Shown here: positions 16,410-25,767 of the stretch, piece by piece
Position numbering within the stretch: the first letter of the stretch is position 1
How the letters are laid out: each line of letters opens with the position of its first letter
Assembly (NCBI GenBank): GCA_018266175.1
Contig: JAFEAY010000016.1
Span: 25,889 to 89,888, forward strand
From: Candidatus Dependentiae bacterium
GTDB taxonomy: Bacteria; Babelota; Babeliae; Babelales; RVW-14
Direction: 5' to 3'
Length of the DNA: 64,000 nt
Program-made: the position numbers and the translations under genes
Notes under the pieces: generated by a model
Seen by the model: the letters and a program-made list of their open reading frames with translations, nothing else
What the model was told of the DNA's origin: nothing
Database searches by the model: none

Positions 16410-18074
16410 ATGAAGGCAGGAATAAAAATTGCACTGGTACTCCTGATTGGGGGGATTGTTCTTGGTGGTGGTATTTTCGGCTATAAGCTCTACCAAAAAT
16501 ATCTTGCTATTTCTGGTGCCGTTGAGCTGCTCGAAATGGCCCACAGCAAAACAAAGTCACTCAAGAGTAAAAAGAAACAATCAAAAAAAATTGCCGAAAC
16601 GAAATCATCAAAAAGCCCATCAAACTGGTTAGAAGTTCAGCAAAAGGTTAAGGATACCGTTGTCCAAGTTTTTGCAAACATCTCTGAATTTAACTGGCTT
16701 GAACCCTATAAAACTCCTGAACAAAGCAAAAGTGCAGGAAGTGGTTTTTTCATTAATGAAGAAGGTGACATTGTCACTAACTACCATGTTGTTGCTCAAG
16801 CTGCATGTGTACAAATTCAGATTCCATCATTTGGCATGGAGCGCTTTGATGCCAGCATTGTTGGAGTAAGCCCTGATCGAGATATAGCATTACTTAAGCT
16901 TACCGATGCAGCACGTGCAAAAATTTCACAACGCATTAATCCAATCCCCTATTTAGAACTTGATGATTCTGACAATATTTTACGCTCTCAAGAGGTACTC
17001 GCATTGGGTTATCCACTAGGACAAGCTCGCGTAAAAAGCACACTTGGTATTGTGAGCGGACGCGAACGACTTGGCTACTTTGGTTATATTCAAATTACCG
17101 CAGCGCTCAACCCAGGAAACTCTGGCGGCCCAGCGCTCAACTCGGTTGGAAAAGTAATCGGCATCAATAATTGTGGCGTTATGGAAGCTCAAAATGTTGG
17201 GTATATTATCCCGATTAACGAAGTAAAAAGCGCTCTGCAAGATTTGTATAAAGTTCCATTGCTGCGCAAACCAACACTGGGCTGTATTTTTACCGTTGCA
17301 ACTCCTGAGATGGTCAGCTTTTTGGGCAACCCCGGAAGTGGCGGCTGGTACATTGCTAAAGTATTTGAAGACACCTTGCTTGAAGCGGTAGGCATTAAAG
17401 AAGATGATATGCTTTATGCGGTCAATGATAACCGCGTTGATATTTATGGTGAAATGAATGTTGACTGGAGCGAAGATAAAGTTTCTCTTTTTGAATACCT
17501 CAATCGACTTACTATCGGCGATACCATCAATTTCTTGATTTATCGCAAAGGTGAACGTAAAGAATTTACCTTCAAGCTCGAGCACAAGTACTTGCCCTCA
17601 GTCAGATCTATCTATCCAGAATTTGAACCTGAAGCGGTCGATTATGAGGTTATCGGTGGTATGGTTGTGATGCAATTGACCCTCAATCATATCGGCAGAA
17701 TGATTCAGCGCTGCCCAGATTTAGTTCGTTTTGGACGTGTTGAAGCGCAGCATGAACCATCACTGGTCATTACCTATATTCAACAAAACTCTCAGGCCGA
17801 TAAAGCACGTGTACTGCGACCAGGAGAAATTATTGAAGCAATCAATGGTGAAAAGGTAAAAACACTTGATGAATTTAGAAAAGCGGCTCTTAAGAGTGCT
17901 GATAACAACTACCTCACCATTCGTACCGAAGATAAGCTGTATGGCGTTCTTGCTCTTGATAAAATTATCAAAGATGAAGACTCACTCTGTTCTCAATATT
18001 TCTTCAGAAAATCGAACTTGGTTCGAAGACTTGCAGATTTATCAAGCACCGGAACAGCCACACTGAGTGCATAA
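16410..18074 (+). CDS. HtrA/Deg-family serine protease with PDZ domains
   Basis: 554 residues. N-terminal membrane anchor or signal (IALVLLIGGIVLGGGIFGY), Lys-rich linker, then a trypsin-fold S1C domain with the full triad: His in TNYHVVAQ, Asp in SPDRDIALLKL and Ser in NPGNSGGPAL. Two PDZ-like regions follow (about 285-390, and 440-530 with ARVLRPGEIIEAINGEKVKTLDEF). The length is somewhat greater than DegP (~475). HtrA proteases degrade or refold misfolded periplasmic proteins, and in some pathogens are secreted. RBS AAGGAAGG. Followed by two hairpins. Confidence 0.92.
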   Translation: MKAGIKIALVLLIGGIVLGGGIFGYKLYQKYLAISGAVELLEMAHSKTKSLKSKKKQSKKIAETKSSKSPSNWLEVQQKVKDTVVQVFANISEFNWLEPYKTPEQSKSAGSGFFINEEGDIVTNYHVVAQAACVQIQIPSFGMERFDASIVGVSPDRDIALLKLTDAARAKISQRINPIPYLELDDSDNILRSQEVLALGYPLGQARVKSTLGIVSGRERLGYFGYIQITAALNPGNSGGPALNSVGKVIGINNCGVMEAQNVGYIIPINEVKSALQDLYKVPLLRKPTLGCIFTVATPEMVSFLGNPGSGGWYIAKVFEDTLLEAVGIKEDDMLYAVNDNRVDIYGEMNVDWSEDKVSLFEYLNRLTIGDTINFLIYRKGERKEFTFKLEHKYLPSVRSIYPEFEPEAVDYEVIGGMVVMQLTLNHIGRMIQRCPDLVRFGRVEAQHEPSLVITYIQQNSQADKARVLRPGEIIEAINGEKVKTLDEFRKAALKSADNNYLTIRTEDKLYGVLALDKIIKDEDSLCSQYFFRKSNLVRRLADLSSTGTATLSA

Positions 18075-18115
18075 AAACGATATCAAAACAAACATTTTCT
18101 TCATTATGCTCAACA

Positions 18116-18161
18116 TATCGTGTTATATGTTTTTTACGAGTAAAAAACATATAACACGATA
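18116..18161. repeat. perfect 21-bp inverted repeat with CGAG tetraloop
   Basis: The left arm 18116-18136 and right arm 18141-18161 are perfectly complementary and separated only by CGAG. The stem is AT-rich with a T6/A6 run next to the loop. It lies just upstream of a conventional terminator, after the HtrA gene. It could be an additional terminator, an mRNA-stabilising hairpin, or a protein-binding palindrome. Confidence 0.85.
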
Positions 18162-18162
18162 G

Positions 18163-18207
18163 AAAAACCCAAATACCCTCTTGCTCTTGTTCAAATTGGG
18201 TTTTTTT
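18163..18207 (+). terminator. rho-independent terminator after the HtrA gene
   Basis: AAAAACCCAA (18163-18172) / TTGGGTTTTT (18196-18205) with a 23-base loop and a run of seven T. It ends only 20 bases before the next start codon. Confidence 0.65.
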
Positions 18208-18226
18208 ATAAAATTTGATGAGACCT

Positions 18227-20338
18227 ATGAATAAATTATTTTTTTTAACCTTATTTCTACTCAATGTTAATACTGCTACAGGATCCCTAGAAATGTCTTT
18301 GAACAAGCTACATAATAGCCTGCAAGACTTAAGGAACCGACTCACAACGCTAAGAGATAACCTCAACAAATTAAAAAGTACGCTATCTGGGAAGCAAGTT
18401 GACCAACCTGAGGAAGTAAAAAAAATTGTATACGATAAAATTGACTACCTAGAGATCCCTGAAGACGACCTTGATCTTCCTTTTCCAGAAAATATTAGGC
18501 AAAATTTTCCCAACACAAGTGTTTTTGAAAAATTTTATCAGTACTTTAAACAAAAATATTTAAGCACAGCGGTTTTGGATAATAAATGCCAAGCCTGGAT
18601 TAAATATCCAGAGCACTACAAAATTCACATTTCTGATGAAGAATTTGAAGAGTCTCGTCTTCATGACGAACTCAATTTATTGGGCGTTCTTGAATCTGAA
18701 AAAAAATTCGAAGAACTCAAAAAAACCGCAACACCTGAGATGCTCAAGAAATTAAACAAACAGCTAATGGATACAAATTATTTTATGAAAATAGCTGAGC
18801 TCAAAGATAGAGCAACAAACAACGTTATCCTAGCTCAGAAACAAAGAGCCCGCGGAATAAATTTATTCAATCACCTTCCAATAGCATTAGATACCATTGG
18901 TCGAGCTTGTTTTGAAAAGTATGTTCTTGATGCATGCCTTGCATACATTAATCAGCATGACCCAAACCGCATGGCTTCTGCAAACGATGAGCTTTGGGTT
19001 TATACTAATTTTTTAAAAAAATTTATTACTCAAAACCTGTCTAGTTCAGCCGAAAATCTTGTATTAAATAATGCAGCCGAACTTACCATACAATCTCTGG
19101 ATGATATGTACTTTCATGCAGAAAGAGACCCCGACTCGGACTATCCATCCAGCTCAAAAAATTTTGTCTGGTGCCATTGTTTATTAGGAAGACTACTTGA
19201 ATGTAATGATATCCATCCTGATATCAGAAAATCGCTTCAGAGTAATTCCTTAAAGTATCCACTATGCTATCTTATCTATGAGACAATGCACATAACGCTT
19301 AATCACAATTACTTCCTCATCAATAAATTGGCACATCTTTTTAACTGGGATAAAAATGTTGAAATTCCCAAAAAAGTTTCATTTCATATCGGATTCGAAC
19401 AGGCTTTTGGTGAAATAATAAACCTTTTTGTCGACAATGAAAAAATGGTTGAAAGTAAATTGCTCATACAAACTCAAAAAAAAGAATTTGCTGATAAAGG
19501 AGAAATCCTACTAAGAGACGGTCACCCTCGGAATATTATTTACGGAAAAAAGCGAGAAATACCACTCGCTTCTGATCCAGTAATAGATGCCAATACAAAA
19601 AATTTACCGTACAACGACAACAAAAATGAATTTCAATGGTCACAAATAACAGCAACGAATGATCATCCCTCTGCTGTAACAGACAATGATCTTCGTTATG
19701 CGATAAAGCTTCATCTCTCTCGCCATTCTTGTTACAGCGTAGGACTCATTCCTCGAGACCTCGTTGAAGTGATAAAACTTCCAATAGAAAAAGAAATAGA
19801 AAAAGCAAAAATTATACGTAAGTACATAATAAATCCTAAAGAACAAGATCGATTAGATAATGAATTTAAAAAACTACGCCGCATTGTAGCTATTGGCACA
19901 GTCCTTTCTGGTGTTGGAGATTTTACAAAATCAAATGACATAAATACTCGTTTCAAGGACATTCTTAACGAAAAAACCAGTGAGATTATTCTTAAGAATA
20001 AGGCCACTCAAATCAGTCAGCTCTTCACTGAACAAATTAAAGTTAATAGTTATTACATCAAGGAGGATAATACAAAAGAGCAAGATGCTCATATTACACT
20101 TCATTCAATTAATCAAGAAGAATGGCTTGGTGTATTTTCCTACCTTAAATCAATTCTCAATCGTTCACTTGACGGCGACGCTAACCTAGAAAAACAGCAC
20201 AAAAATATAAACGCTTTCATAAAAGCACTCAAAGAAAATTCTATGCAAGAAAGACTTGAGAAAATCATGACTGATAAAAAAGATAAAGACTGTCTTGAAC
20301 CGATTTATAAAGCACTTTATAAGATTTTTCCAAGCTGA
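18227..20338 (+). CDS. large exported protein of unknown function
   Basis: 703 residues from the ATG at 18227, giving a clean signal peptide (MNKLFFLTLFLLNVNTATGS); an in-frame ATG lies at 18218. No strong RBS is visible for either. Residues ~25-60 form a leucine-rich heptad coiled coil (LNKLHNSLQDLRNRLTTLRD). The rest is mixed helical and charged, with no enzymatic motif recognised. The low-complexity N-terminus followed by a long helical body resembles secreted effectors of intracellular bacteria, but this is impression only. It starts 20 bases after a terminator, so its promoter must be inside the hairpin region or readthrough is used. Confidence 0.5.
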   Translation: MNKLFFLTLFLLNVNTATGSLEMSLNKLHNSLQDLRNRLTTLRDNLNKLKSTLSGKQVDQPEEVKKIVYDKIDYLEIPEDDLDLPFPENIRQNFPNTSVFEKFYQYFKQKYLSTAVLDNKCQAWIKYPEHYKIHISDEEFEESRLHDELNLLGVLESEKKFEELKKTATPEMLKKLNKQLMDTNYFMKIAELKDRATNNVILAQKQRARGINLFNHLPIALDTIGRACFEKYVLDACLAYINQHDPNRMASANDELWVYTNFLKKFITQNLSSSAENLVLNNAAELTIQSLDDMYFHAERDPDSDYPSSSKNFVWCHCLLGRLLECNDIHPDIRKSLQSNSLKYPLCYLIYETMHITLNHNYFLINKLAHLFNWDKNVEIPKKVSFHIGFEQAFGEIINLFVDNEKMVESKLLIQTQKKEFADKGEILLRDGHPRNIIYGKKREIPLASDPVIDANTKNLPYNDNKNEFQWSQITATNDHPSAVTDNDLRYAIKLHLSRHSCYSVGLIPRDLVEVIKLPIEKEIEKAKIIRKYIINPKEQDRLDNEFKKLRRIVAIGTVLSGVGDFTKSNDINTRFKDILNEKTSEIILKNKATQISQLFTEQIKVNSYYIKEDNTKEQDAHITLHSINQEEWLGVFSYLKSILNRSLDGDANLEKQHKNINAFIKALKENSMQERLEKIMTDKKDKDCLEPIYKALYKIFPS

Positions 20339-20364
20339 TGCTTACGAATTAGTTTTCAGAAAAA

Positions 20365-20394
20365 TTAGTTATTTACTGCTCGGTTTGGTAAAAT
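20365..20394 (+). promoter_or_regulatory. extended -10 promoter of tlyA
   Basis: TTAGTT (20365-20370), 18-base spacer, TGG-TAAAAT (hexamer 20389-20394). The -10 context TTTGGTAAAATT is nearly the same as that of the HtrA promoter. Confidence 0.5.
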
Positions 20395-20472
20395 TCCTAA
20401 ACAATACTTTCACTGGTTGTTGTATCGCAAAGAATGAACTCAATAACAGCACACAAGAACGATATATTTATT

Positions 20473-21213
20473 ATGAAAAACCCAAAAGAACGTCTTGACG
20501 CTCGCGTATTACGCGAACACCCTCACCTAACCCGTAACCAAGTACAAGGCTTTATTATACAAGGCAAAGTATTGGTTGACGGCAAAGCAATGACTAAATC
20601 TGGAACACAAATCACCGCTGAAAATGTTGTTGAGTTGACCATACAAGACCCTAAGTTTGTCAGCCGAGCTGGGTTTAAACTTGAAGAGGCGCTCAAGCAG
20701 TTTGGCGTTGACGTAACTGGCCTCACGGTTGTTGACGCAGGTATTTCCACAGGCGGCTTTACCGATTGCCTTTTGCAGCAAGGCGCCAAGCGAGTGTATG
20801 GCGTTGATGTTGGCTATGGCCAAGTGCACGAAAAGATTCGTACCGACCCACGCGTTGTTTTGCTTGAAAAAACCAATCTGCGACTTCTTGAACGACTTCC
20901 GGAGCAGGTTGACTTAGCAACGCTTGATTTGTCATTTATCTCACTCCTTAAAGTAATCCCTGCTATAAAAAACTTACTTAAACCGGATGGTAGAATTGTT
21001 GCACTCATCAAGCCTCAATTTGAAGCTGAGCGACACGAAGTAAGCCGTGGTGGAGTTATTAAAGAAGATGCCATTCACCAACGCATTATTCAGCAAATCA
21101 AGACTGGCATGGAAGAATTTGGATTTACCTTGGTCCACGTTATTGAGTCACCTATTGTTGGTGCAACATCAGGGAATAAAGAATTTCTTGGATACTTTGT
21201 TTCAAAACAATAA
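20473..21213 (+). CDS. tlyA: TlyA-family rRNA methyltransferase (S4 + FtsJ-like)
   Basis: 246 residues from the ATG at 20473, which aligns with the usual start before KERLDARVL; an upstream in-frame ATG at 20434 would add 13 residues. The N-terminal S4 RNA-binding domain (~6-65, TRNQVQGFIIQGKVLVDG) is followed by the conserved FVSRAGFKLEEAL and a SAM-binding Rossmann domain (VVDAGISTGGFTDCLLQ, VYGVDVGYGQ). TlyA enzymes 2'-O-methylate rRNA; some are annotated as hemolysins on weak evidence. Cytoplasmic, monocistronic, with its own promoter and a strong terminator. Confidence 0.9.
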   Translation: MKNPKERLDARVLREHPHLTRNQVQGFIIQGKVLVDGKAMTKSGTQITAENVVELTIQDPKFVSRAGFKLEEALKQFGVDVTGLTVVDAGISTGGFTDCLLQQGAKRVYGVDVGYGQVHEKIRTDPRVVLLEKTNLRLLERLPEQVDLATLDLSFISLLKVIPAIKNLLKPDGRIVALIKPQFEAERHEVSRGGVIKEDAIHQRIIQQIKTGMEEFGFTLVHVIESPIVGATSGNKEFLGYFVSKQ

Positions 21214-21233
21214 GAAAATTATCTGAACAAATC

Positions 21234-21267
21234 AAAAGCCCCTCGACCTAAAATCGAGGGGCTTTTT
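21234..21267. terminator. bidirectional terminator
   Basis: 13-bp stem AAAAGCCCCTCGA (21234-21246) / TCGAGGGGCTTTT (21254-21266), 7-base loop, T-tracts on both strands. Serves tlyA and the convergent minus-strand gene. Confidence 0.9.
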
Positions 21268-21286
21268 AAATTACTTAGTTTAAAGC

Positions 21287-22324
21287 TTAGTTAGCTGGAT
21301 TAACAATTACAACTCTCATTGGAGCTGGATCCGCTGTAGCGCTCCATAAACCGGCATTTATACCAGCATTATTAACAATCTTATCAGCTTTTTTCTGAAG
21401 AGGATTACCAACATAATCCATAAACAACTTACAAATGATAAGAGTAGTCACCGTTGCGCATGCAGTTTTCACGCCTGACTCAAGAATGCTTGCAGACCAC
21501 TCTGGAAGTTTAAAATCGCTGCAATCTTTTTCAATCAGACGCATAAACTTAATCCCAAAACCTTCAGCTGCATTACCAAAATCAACACCACAGGTTGTAA
21601 TGTCGGTCATGATAGCAGTTGCTTTGTTATAGAATTCCATTGTTGATTCATCGGTTGGAGAAACCAAGGTAAAGTAAGCATTCAAAAATGCATAGTCACT
21701 TGCATCCAAATTTGCTCCGCCCTTACGAATATCAATGAGCAAGCTTGGCTTTTTAGCAAAGGTCAAACCTTTTTCAGCAATCTTATTTTCAAGGTATTGT
21801 CGTACCGACTTAAATTCTTCAGCATTGCGAAGAACCCACTTCATTGCAACACCATCGGTCATTTCATCAACAAGAAATGTTCCAGGATATGTTTCTTGAG
21901 GCAAGATACCGGTTAAGGTCAAAGCACCTGCAATCATGCAACCAATGTAAGACTCTCTAAAGCCATCGTATTTACGATCAATTTGAATACCCGCATCAAG
22001 CGCTTTAACTGTTCTTCTGACAGGAATAAGTGCCTCTAAATCTTGAGCTGTTTTTGCAAGACGAGGACTGCCGTCGATTTCAGTACCACACATAACCGAT
22101 GTAAAGGTATTTTCTGCGGGATCAAAACGAAGCATGTACGGATATTTTGCGCCAACCGATTTAAAAACTACAAACGGTTCTGCAATAGTTAACGGAAAGC
22201 TTGTAAACCCAGCTTTTTTTTCAACTAATTCAGCTTCTGGACTTACAAAATCTGCATGCAGATTTACTGCTGTAGCACATGCAAGAGCAAGAACGCCACT
22301 TGCAATAAATTTTCTCAACATCAT
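21287..22324 (-). CDS. exported protein of unknown function
   Basis: 345 residues from the ATG at 22324 (MMLRKFIASGVLALACATAV signal peptide), chosen because GGTGGAG precedes it; the frame is open further to 22375. The mature part contains several cysteines (MCGTEID, YIGCMIAG, TTCGVDF, KDCSDF) that could form disulphides in the periplasm. A hydrophobic stretch near the C-terminus (VKTACATVTTLIICKLFM) may be a second membrane segment. No family recognised. It stands alone and is closed by a strong shared terminator. Confidence 0.55.
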   Translation of the reverse strand: MMLRKFIASGVLALACATAVNLHADFVSPEAELVEKKAGFTSFPLTIAEPFVVFKSVGAKYPYMLRFDPAENTFTSVMCGTEIDGSPRLAKTAQDLEALIPVRRTVKALDAGIQIDRKYDGFRESYIGCMIAGALTLTGILPQETYPGTFLVDEMTDGVAMKWVLRNAEEFKSVRQYLENKIAEKGLTFAKKPSLLIDIRKGGANLDASDYAFLNAYFTLVSPTDESTMEFYNKATAIMTDITTCGVDFGNAAEGFGIKFMRLIEKDCSDFKLPEWSASILESGVKTACATVTTLIICKLFMDYVGNPLQKKADKIVNNAGINAGLWSATADPAPMRVVIVNPAN

Positions 22325-22507
22325 GGTAACTCCACCATAAAAACACCTAAACCGACTGGCATGCCCGAAGCACACACATTTTTTACTCGTATGGCCATTG
22401 TATAATAATGAGCACTTTTTTCAAGAAAATAGTCGCTACCTCATGCTAGCAATAAAGCCGATGGGATCATTCTTTTATTAATTTATTCAGACAGAATATA
22501 AGAGGTG

Positions 22508-23554
22508 TTATTTAATTAAATATTTGCCCGCCAGAATAGCAAAGAGCGCAACCAGGGCAATTGGAGCAAGTGCAATCCAAGCAGAACAACCATACGCAAC
22601 CAAAAAATCAAGGAGTGCTTGGCTCGTCAAAAACAGTGGATAAGCTGCACATAATGCAATCCAGCGCAATCTGTTATGCCCATACCAAACCGTAAATAAT
22701 AGTATTGTTATCAACGAATACAAAAGAACGTAAAAATATGATGTTATTATTTTAAGCAACTGATACAAAAGCTTATTAACAACGGAATTTGGCAGCTGTT
22801 TATAGGCATGCACAATAATTGGATACAAATTAAGAGCTGTTGGCACTTGATCTTCAAGTGAAAGCTGCGAAAATAATTCAGGGAAAGTCATAACCTTTTG
22901 ACTAATTGGTAGACACTGATGCGCCATTGCGTCAAAGCTACTTCCCTGTTCAATAGAGAGCTGATTTGCCTCAAGATCAACTGAAAAATTTGAACCTATA
23001 AGCGCCTGCTCAATTGAGAAATCTGGAGACATGGTAAGCACTGTTATGTTTTGCCCACTGTTAGTACCCATATCAAGCATACCAATATGACAAAAGCGAC
23101 TATCACTTAATTGAATCCAGCGATGAACAAGTAACTGTGGTGCTTTTTGTTTAAAATGCTTTACTTTAAATTGCTCAGCTTTGAACGCAAGCTTACAAAC
23201 AAACAATTCTTTACTCACCATAACAACGCCTGCAAACAAGCATCCTGCCAGCACAAATAACCGAATGAGCTCTTTGTTGTTGATATTAAGCATCATCATG
23301 AGTTCCCACTCATGATGCACATAAAACTCTCTGAGTAATAACCCTGTTGCAAGCCAACACCCCACCGCACAGTTATCAACAAGCACTGGAAGGGCATTAA
23401 GCCCTAAGAACATTCCAATATGCGCAAACGATGCATGCGATACACGCATAAGCTTTTCAAAAAGCTCAATAAGCGTCAACAGAGCTGTAAGTAAAAGAGT
23501 TATCGTACCAACATAATAACAATAGCGTTTAAAAAAATACCGGATAAAAACCAT
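22508..23554 (-). CDS. LptF/LptG-family (YjgP/YjgQ) permease
   Basis: 348 residues. Transmembrane segments at the N-terminus (~15-35, 50-75, 95-115) and C-terminus (~265-345) flank a ~140-residue periplasmic domain, the YjgP/YjgQ layout. LptF/G with the LptB ATPase extract lipopolysaccharide from the inner membrane and pass it to LptC/A. Normally two such genes are adjacent; only one is here. It begins 12 bases after the DUF502 gene and shares its operon with glmM. Family call good; LptF versus LptG cannot be decided. Confidence 0.8.
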   Translation of the reverse strand: MVFIRYFFKRYCYYVGTITLLLTALLTLIELFEKLMRVSHASFAHIGMFLGLNALPVLVDNCAVGCWLATGLLLREFYVHHEWELMMMLNINNKELIRLFVLAGCLFAGVVMVSKELFVCKLAFKAEQFKVKHFKQKAPQLLVHRWIQLSDSRFCHIGMLDMGTNSGQNITVLTMSPDFSIEQALIGSNFSVDLEANQLSIEQGSSFDAMAHQCLPISQKVMTFPELFSQLSLEDQVPTALNLYPIIVHAYKQLPNSVVNKLLYQLLKIITSYFYVLLYSLITILLFTVWYGHNRLRWIALCAAYPLFLTSQALLDFLVAYGCSAWIALAPIALVALFAILAGKYLIK

Positions 23555-23566
23555 AAAGAGTAAGCG

Positions 23567-24250
23567 CTATGTTAATTTTTTTGCTCGATCGAGCAAAGAT
23601 TTTGGAGTCACTAAGCCGCAAGAAACAATAGCCTTAATCGCCTCTTCAAATGAAATGTCGGTATGCGTGATATCATATTCTGACATAATAAAGAAATATC
23701 CGCTTGAAGGATTTGGAGAGTTGGGCATAAAAACCTTATAATACTTTTCTCCAGGCTTTCCGCGCTCAGTTTCAGGAAGAAGTTGTTGATAGGTAAATTC
23801 TGCTGATTCAAGTAAAAATGCAAGATGATATTGTCCTTTTTGTGGATAGGGAATCAAAACAACTTTTTTTCCTGAATAATCGCTTTCGGAAAGCTTGAAA
23901 AAATCCACCAATGTTTTTACCGCTGAATAAATAATACGAATAAGCGGAATGCGAATAATGAGCGATTCAAAATAATGAACAATACTGTTAACAATAAAAA
24001 CTTTAAGGACAACCCCAATAAACAAAATAATTATCGTTACAATAATGAACTGTGATCCGGGAATTTGCTTGAGAAATTGAGGCTCAATCTGGTGCAATGG
24101 CTGCAAAATTCTTACTAAAAAGTTATACGCAAATCCAATAAAAAATACAGTGGCCGCTAAGGGAATTATGGTAAAAAGACCACTTAAAAAAAGCGTCTGA
24201 AATGCTTGTGTAATTCTGTTCGTAAAACTTTGTTCTTTTTCGTTCATCAT
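23567..24250 (-). CDS. DUF502 family membrane protein
   Basis: 227 residues. Two hydrophobic helices (~18-42 and ~68-92) followed by IPLIRIIYSAVKTLVDFF and a soluble domain containing VLIPYPQKGQYHLAFL and VFMPNSPNPSSGYFF, which are the conserved features of DUF502 proteins. Role unknown; members are often near envelope genes. RBS GGGAG; lies between glmM and the Lpt-type permease, 20 and 16 bases apart. Confidence 0.85.
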   Translation of the reverse strand: MMNEKEQSFTNRITQAFQTLFLSGLFTIIPLAATVFFIGFAYNFLVRILQPLHQIEPQFLKQIPGSQFIIVTIIILFIGVVLKVFIVNSIVHYFESLIIRIPLIRIIYSAVKTLVDFFKLSESDYSGKKVVLIPYPQKGQYHLAFLLESAEFTYQQLLPETERGKPGEKYYKVFMPNSPNPSSGYFFIMSEYDITHTDISFEEAIKAIVSCGLVTPKSLLDRAKKLT

Positions 24251-24270
24251 ATATCTCCCAATAATTTTAA

Positions 24271-25617
24271 TTAAATATCAAGATTTAACGCCTGCTGCAA
24301 CCGTGCTGCAAGTACCTGCGCAATATGTCGTGCATAGTCATGATTTGGCGCCTCAGTCATAACACGGAGTAAATTTTCAGTCCCTGAATAACGCACCAGC
24401 ACTCTACCATGCTCTAGAAGTTGTTCATACTCCTGAATAATATTTTGGAAAGGATCTACAGCCAAATCTTTTTTCTGAGCAACGGGAACATTAATAAGAA
24501 CCTGGGGGAATTTTTCAAACGTTATAAAGTCCCAATTTTTTTGATGCATCAAACTCATAAGTACCATCAGTGCGGTAAAAATTGCATCACATGTTGGCAG
24601 ATAATTTTTCAGGATAATGTGCCCAGAGTTTTCACCACCTAACAAGAGCTGCTCCTGCTCCAAGCTTGCAAAAACATACTTATCGCCAACAGCAGCACGC
24701 ACAAGATCCCTATTTTGTGCTTCTAGTGCGCACTCAAGCGCTTGGTTCGTCATGACAGTGCCAACAACTGCACGCTCCTGTGCATATTCAGGCAACGCGA
24801 GCAACTGATACAAAATATCATCACCATCTTTAATTTGGCCATATTTGTTTACTGCAATAACGCGGTCTCCATCCCCATCAAAAGCAAAACCGATATCAGC
24901 ACCCCAACGGACCACTTCATAAGCAAGATTTTCTGGGTAAAGTGCTCCGCAACGATCATTAATATTAAAACCGTTGGGCTGATCGTTAAGAGTAATAACA
25001 CGAGCTTTAAGCGCTTTAAAAATAGCTGGGGCTACTGCTGATGTCGCACCATTCGAACAATCGAGAACTACGGTAAGACCTTCTAAAAAATTTTCAGTAA
25101 AATGAGCCCCTACCAAATCTTGGTAGGTACTAGCGGCCGTTTGCCATCGATAAATTTGAGCCTTGTCATGCGGCACAAGCTGTTCACTATTTTTTGAAAA
25201 ATGCTCATAAAGAGCAACAATACGCGCTTCTTCTTGAGCGTTAAGCTTGCAATTGTCTTTGCCAAAAAATTTAATACCATTATCAACATATGGATTATGT
25301 GAAGCAGAAATGACAAGCCCGGCATCAATACTTTTATCATGCATCATAAGTTGACACAGTGCCGGAGTTGGAAGAACACCTGCATCAATGATGGTAACTG
25401 GAAATTTTGATAGACCAGTAATCAGATCATTTTTAATGCGGTCGAAAGAAATACGAGTGTCACCACATATTAAAAGCTTTGGTGAGGATATTTGATACTG
25501 CTCCTGAGCCCAATATGCAAAAGCACAGCCCAAATAAAAAAGCGCCTGAGGTGTAAATGGGTATAAATCGGCTCGGCCTCGAATGCCATCAGTACCAAAT
25601 GAAATGGTATCTTTCAC
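24271..25617 (-). CDS. glmM: phosphoglucosamine mutase
   Basis: 448 residues from a GTG start with AGGGA upstream. Converts glucosamine-6-phosphate to glucosamine-1-phosphate on the way to UDP-GlcNAc for peptidoglycan and lipid A. Landmarks: N-terminal FGTDGIRG, catalytic phosphoserine loop VISASHNPYVDNGIKFFG, metal-binding AFDGDGDRVIAV, sugar-binding GGENSGHII and phosphate-binding RYSGTENLLRVM. First gene of the glmM-DUF502-Lpt operon, linking sugar precursor supply to the envelope. Its GlmM-type motifs favour this over plain phosphomannomutase. Confidence 0.92.
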   Translation of the reverse strand: MKDTISFGTDGIRGRADLYPFTPQALFYLGCAFAYWAQEQYQISSPKLLICGDTRISFDRIKNDLITGLSKFPVTIIDAGVLPTPALCQLMMHDKSIDAGLVISASHNPYVDNGIKFFGKDNCKLNAQEEARIVALYEHFSKNSEQLVPHDKAQIYRWQTAASTYQDLVGAHFTENFLEGLTVVLDCSNGATSAVAPAIFKALKARVITLNDQPNGFNINDRCGALYPENLAYEVVRWGADIGFAFDGDGDRVIAVNKYGQIKDGDDILYQLLALPEYAQERAVVGTVMTNQALECALEAQNRDLVRAAVGDKYVFASLEQEQLLLGGENSGHIILKNYLPTCDAIFTALMVLMSLMHQKNWDFITFEKFPQVLINVPVAQKKDLAVDPFQNIIQEYEQLLEHGRVLVRYSGTENLLRVMTEAPNHDYARHIAQVLAARLQQALNLDI

Positions 25618-25697
25618 AAAATCCCTATCGTTGCATGTCCATTGTGGACTAATAAAAAAATGCCAGCTCTAAAGTCTTTCTATTATTTTACCCGGTA

Positions 25698-25706
25698 TGG
25701 TAAAAT
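25698..25706 (+). promoter_or_regulatory. extended -10 element before the LysE-type gene
   Basis: TGG-TAAAAT at 25698-25706, same core as the HtrA and tlyA promoters; no clear -35. About 62 bases before the start codon. Confidence 0.4.
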
Positions 25707-25767
25707 AATACAAAAATATCAACCCTAAGCCTGAGCATGCCTAGCCCAGATGTTGTGGAGAATGAAT

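Noticed and set aside
17016-17585. 189-residue minus-strand frame inside the HtrA gene
   Set aside because: Antisense to conserved protease and PDZ codons; no RBS and no recognisable motif.
20434-20472. Longer TlyA start at 20434
   Set aside because: The extra 13 residues do not resemble the family N-terminus; the ATG at 20473 aligns with known starts. The choice remains tentative because neither has a strong RBS.
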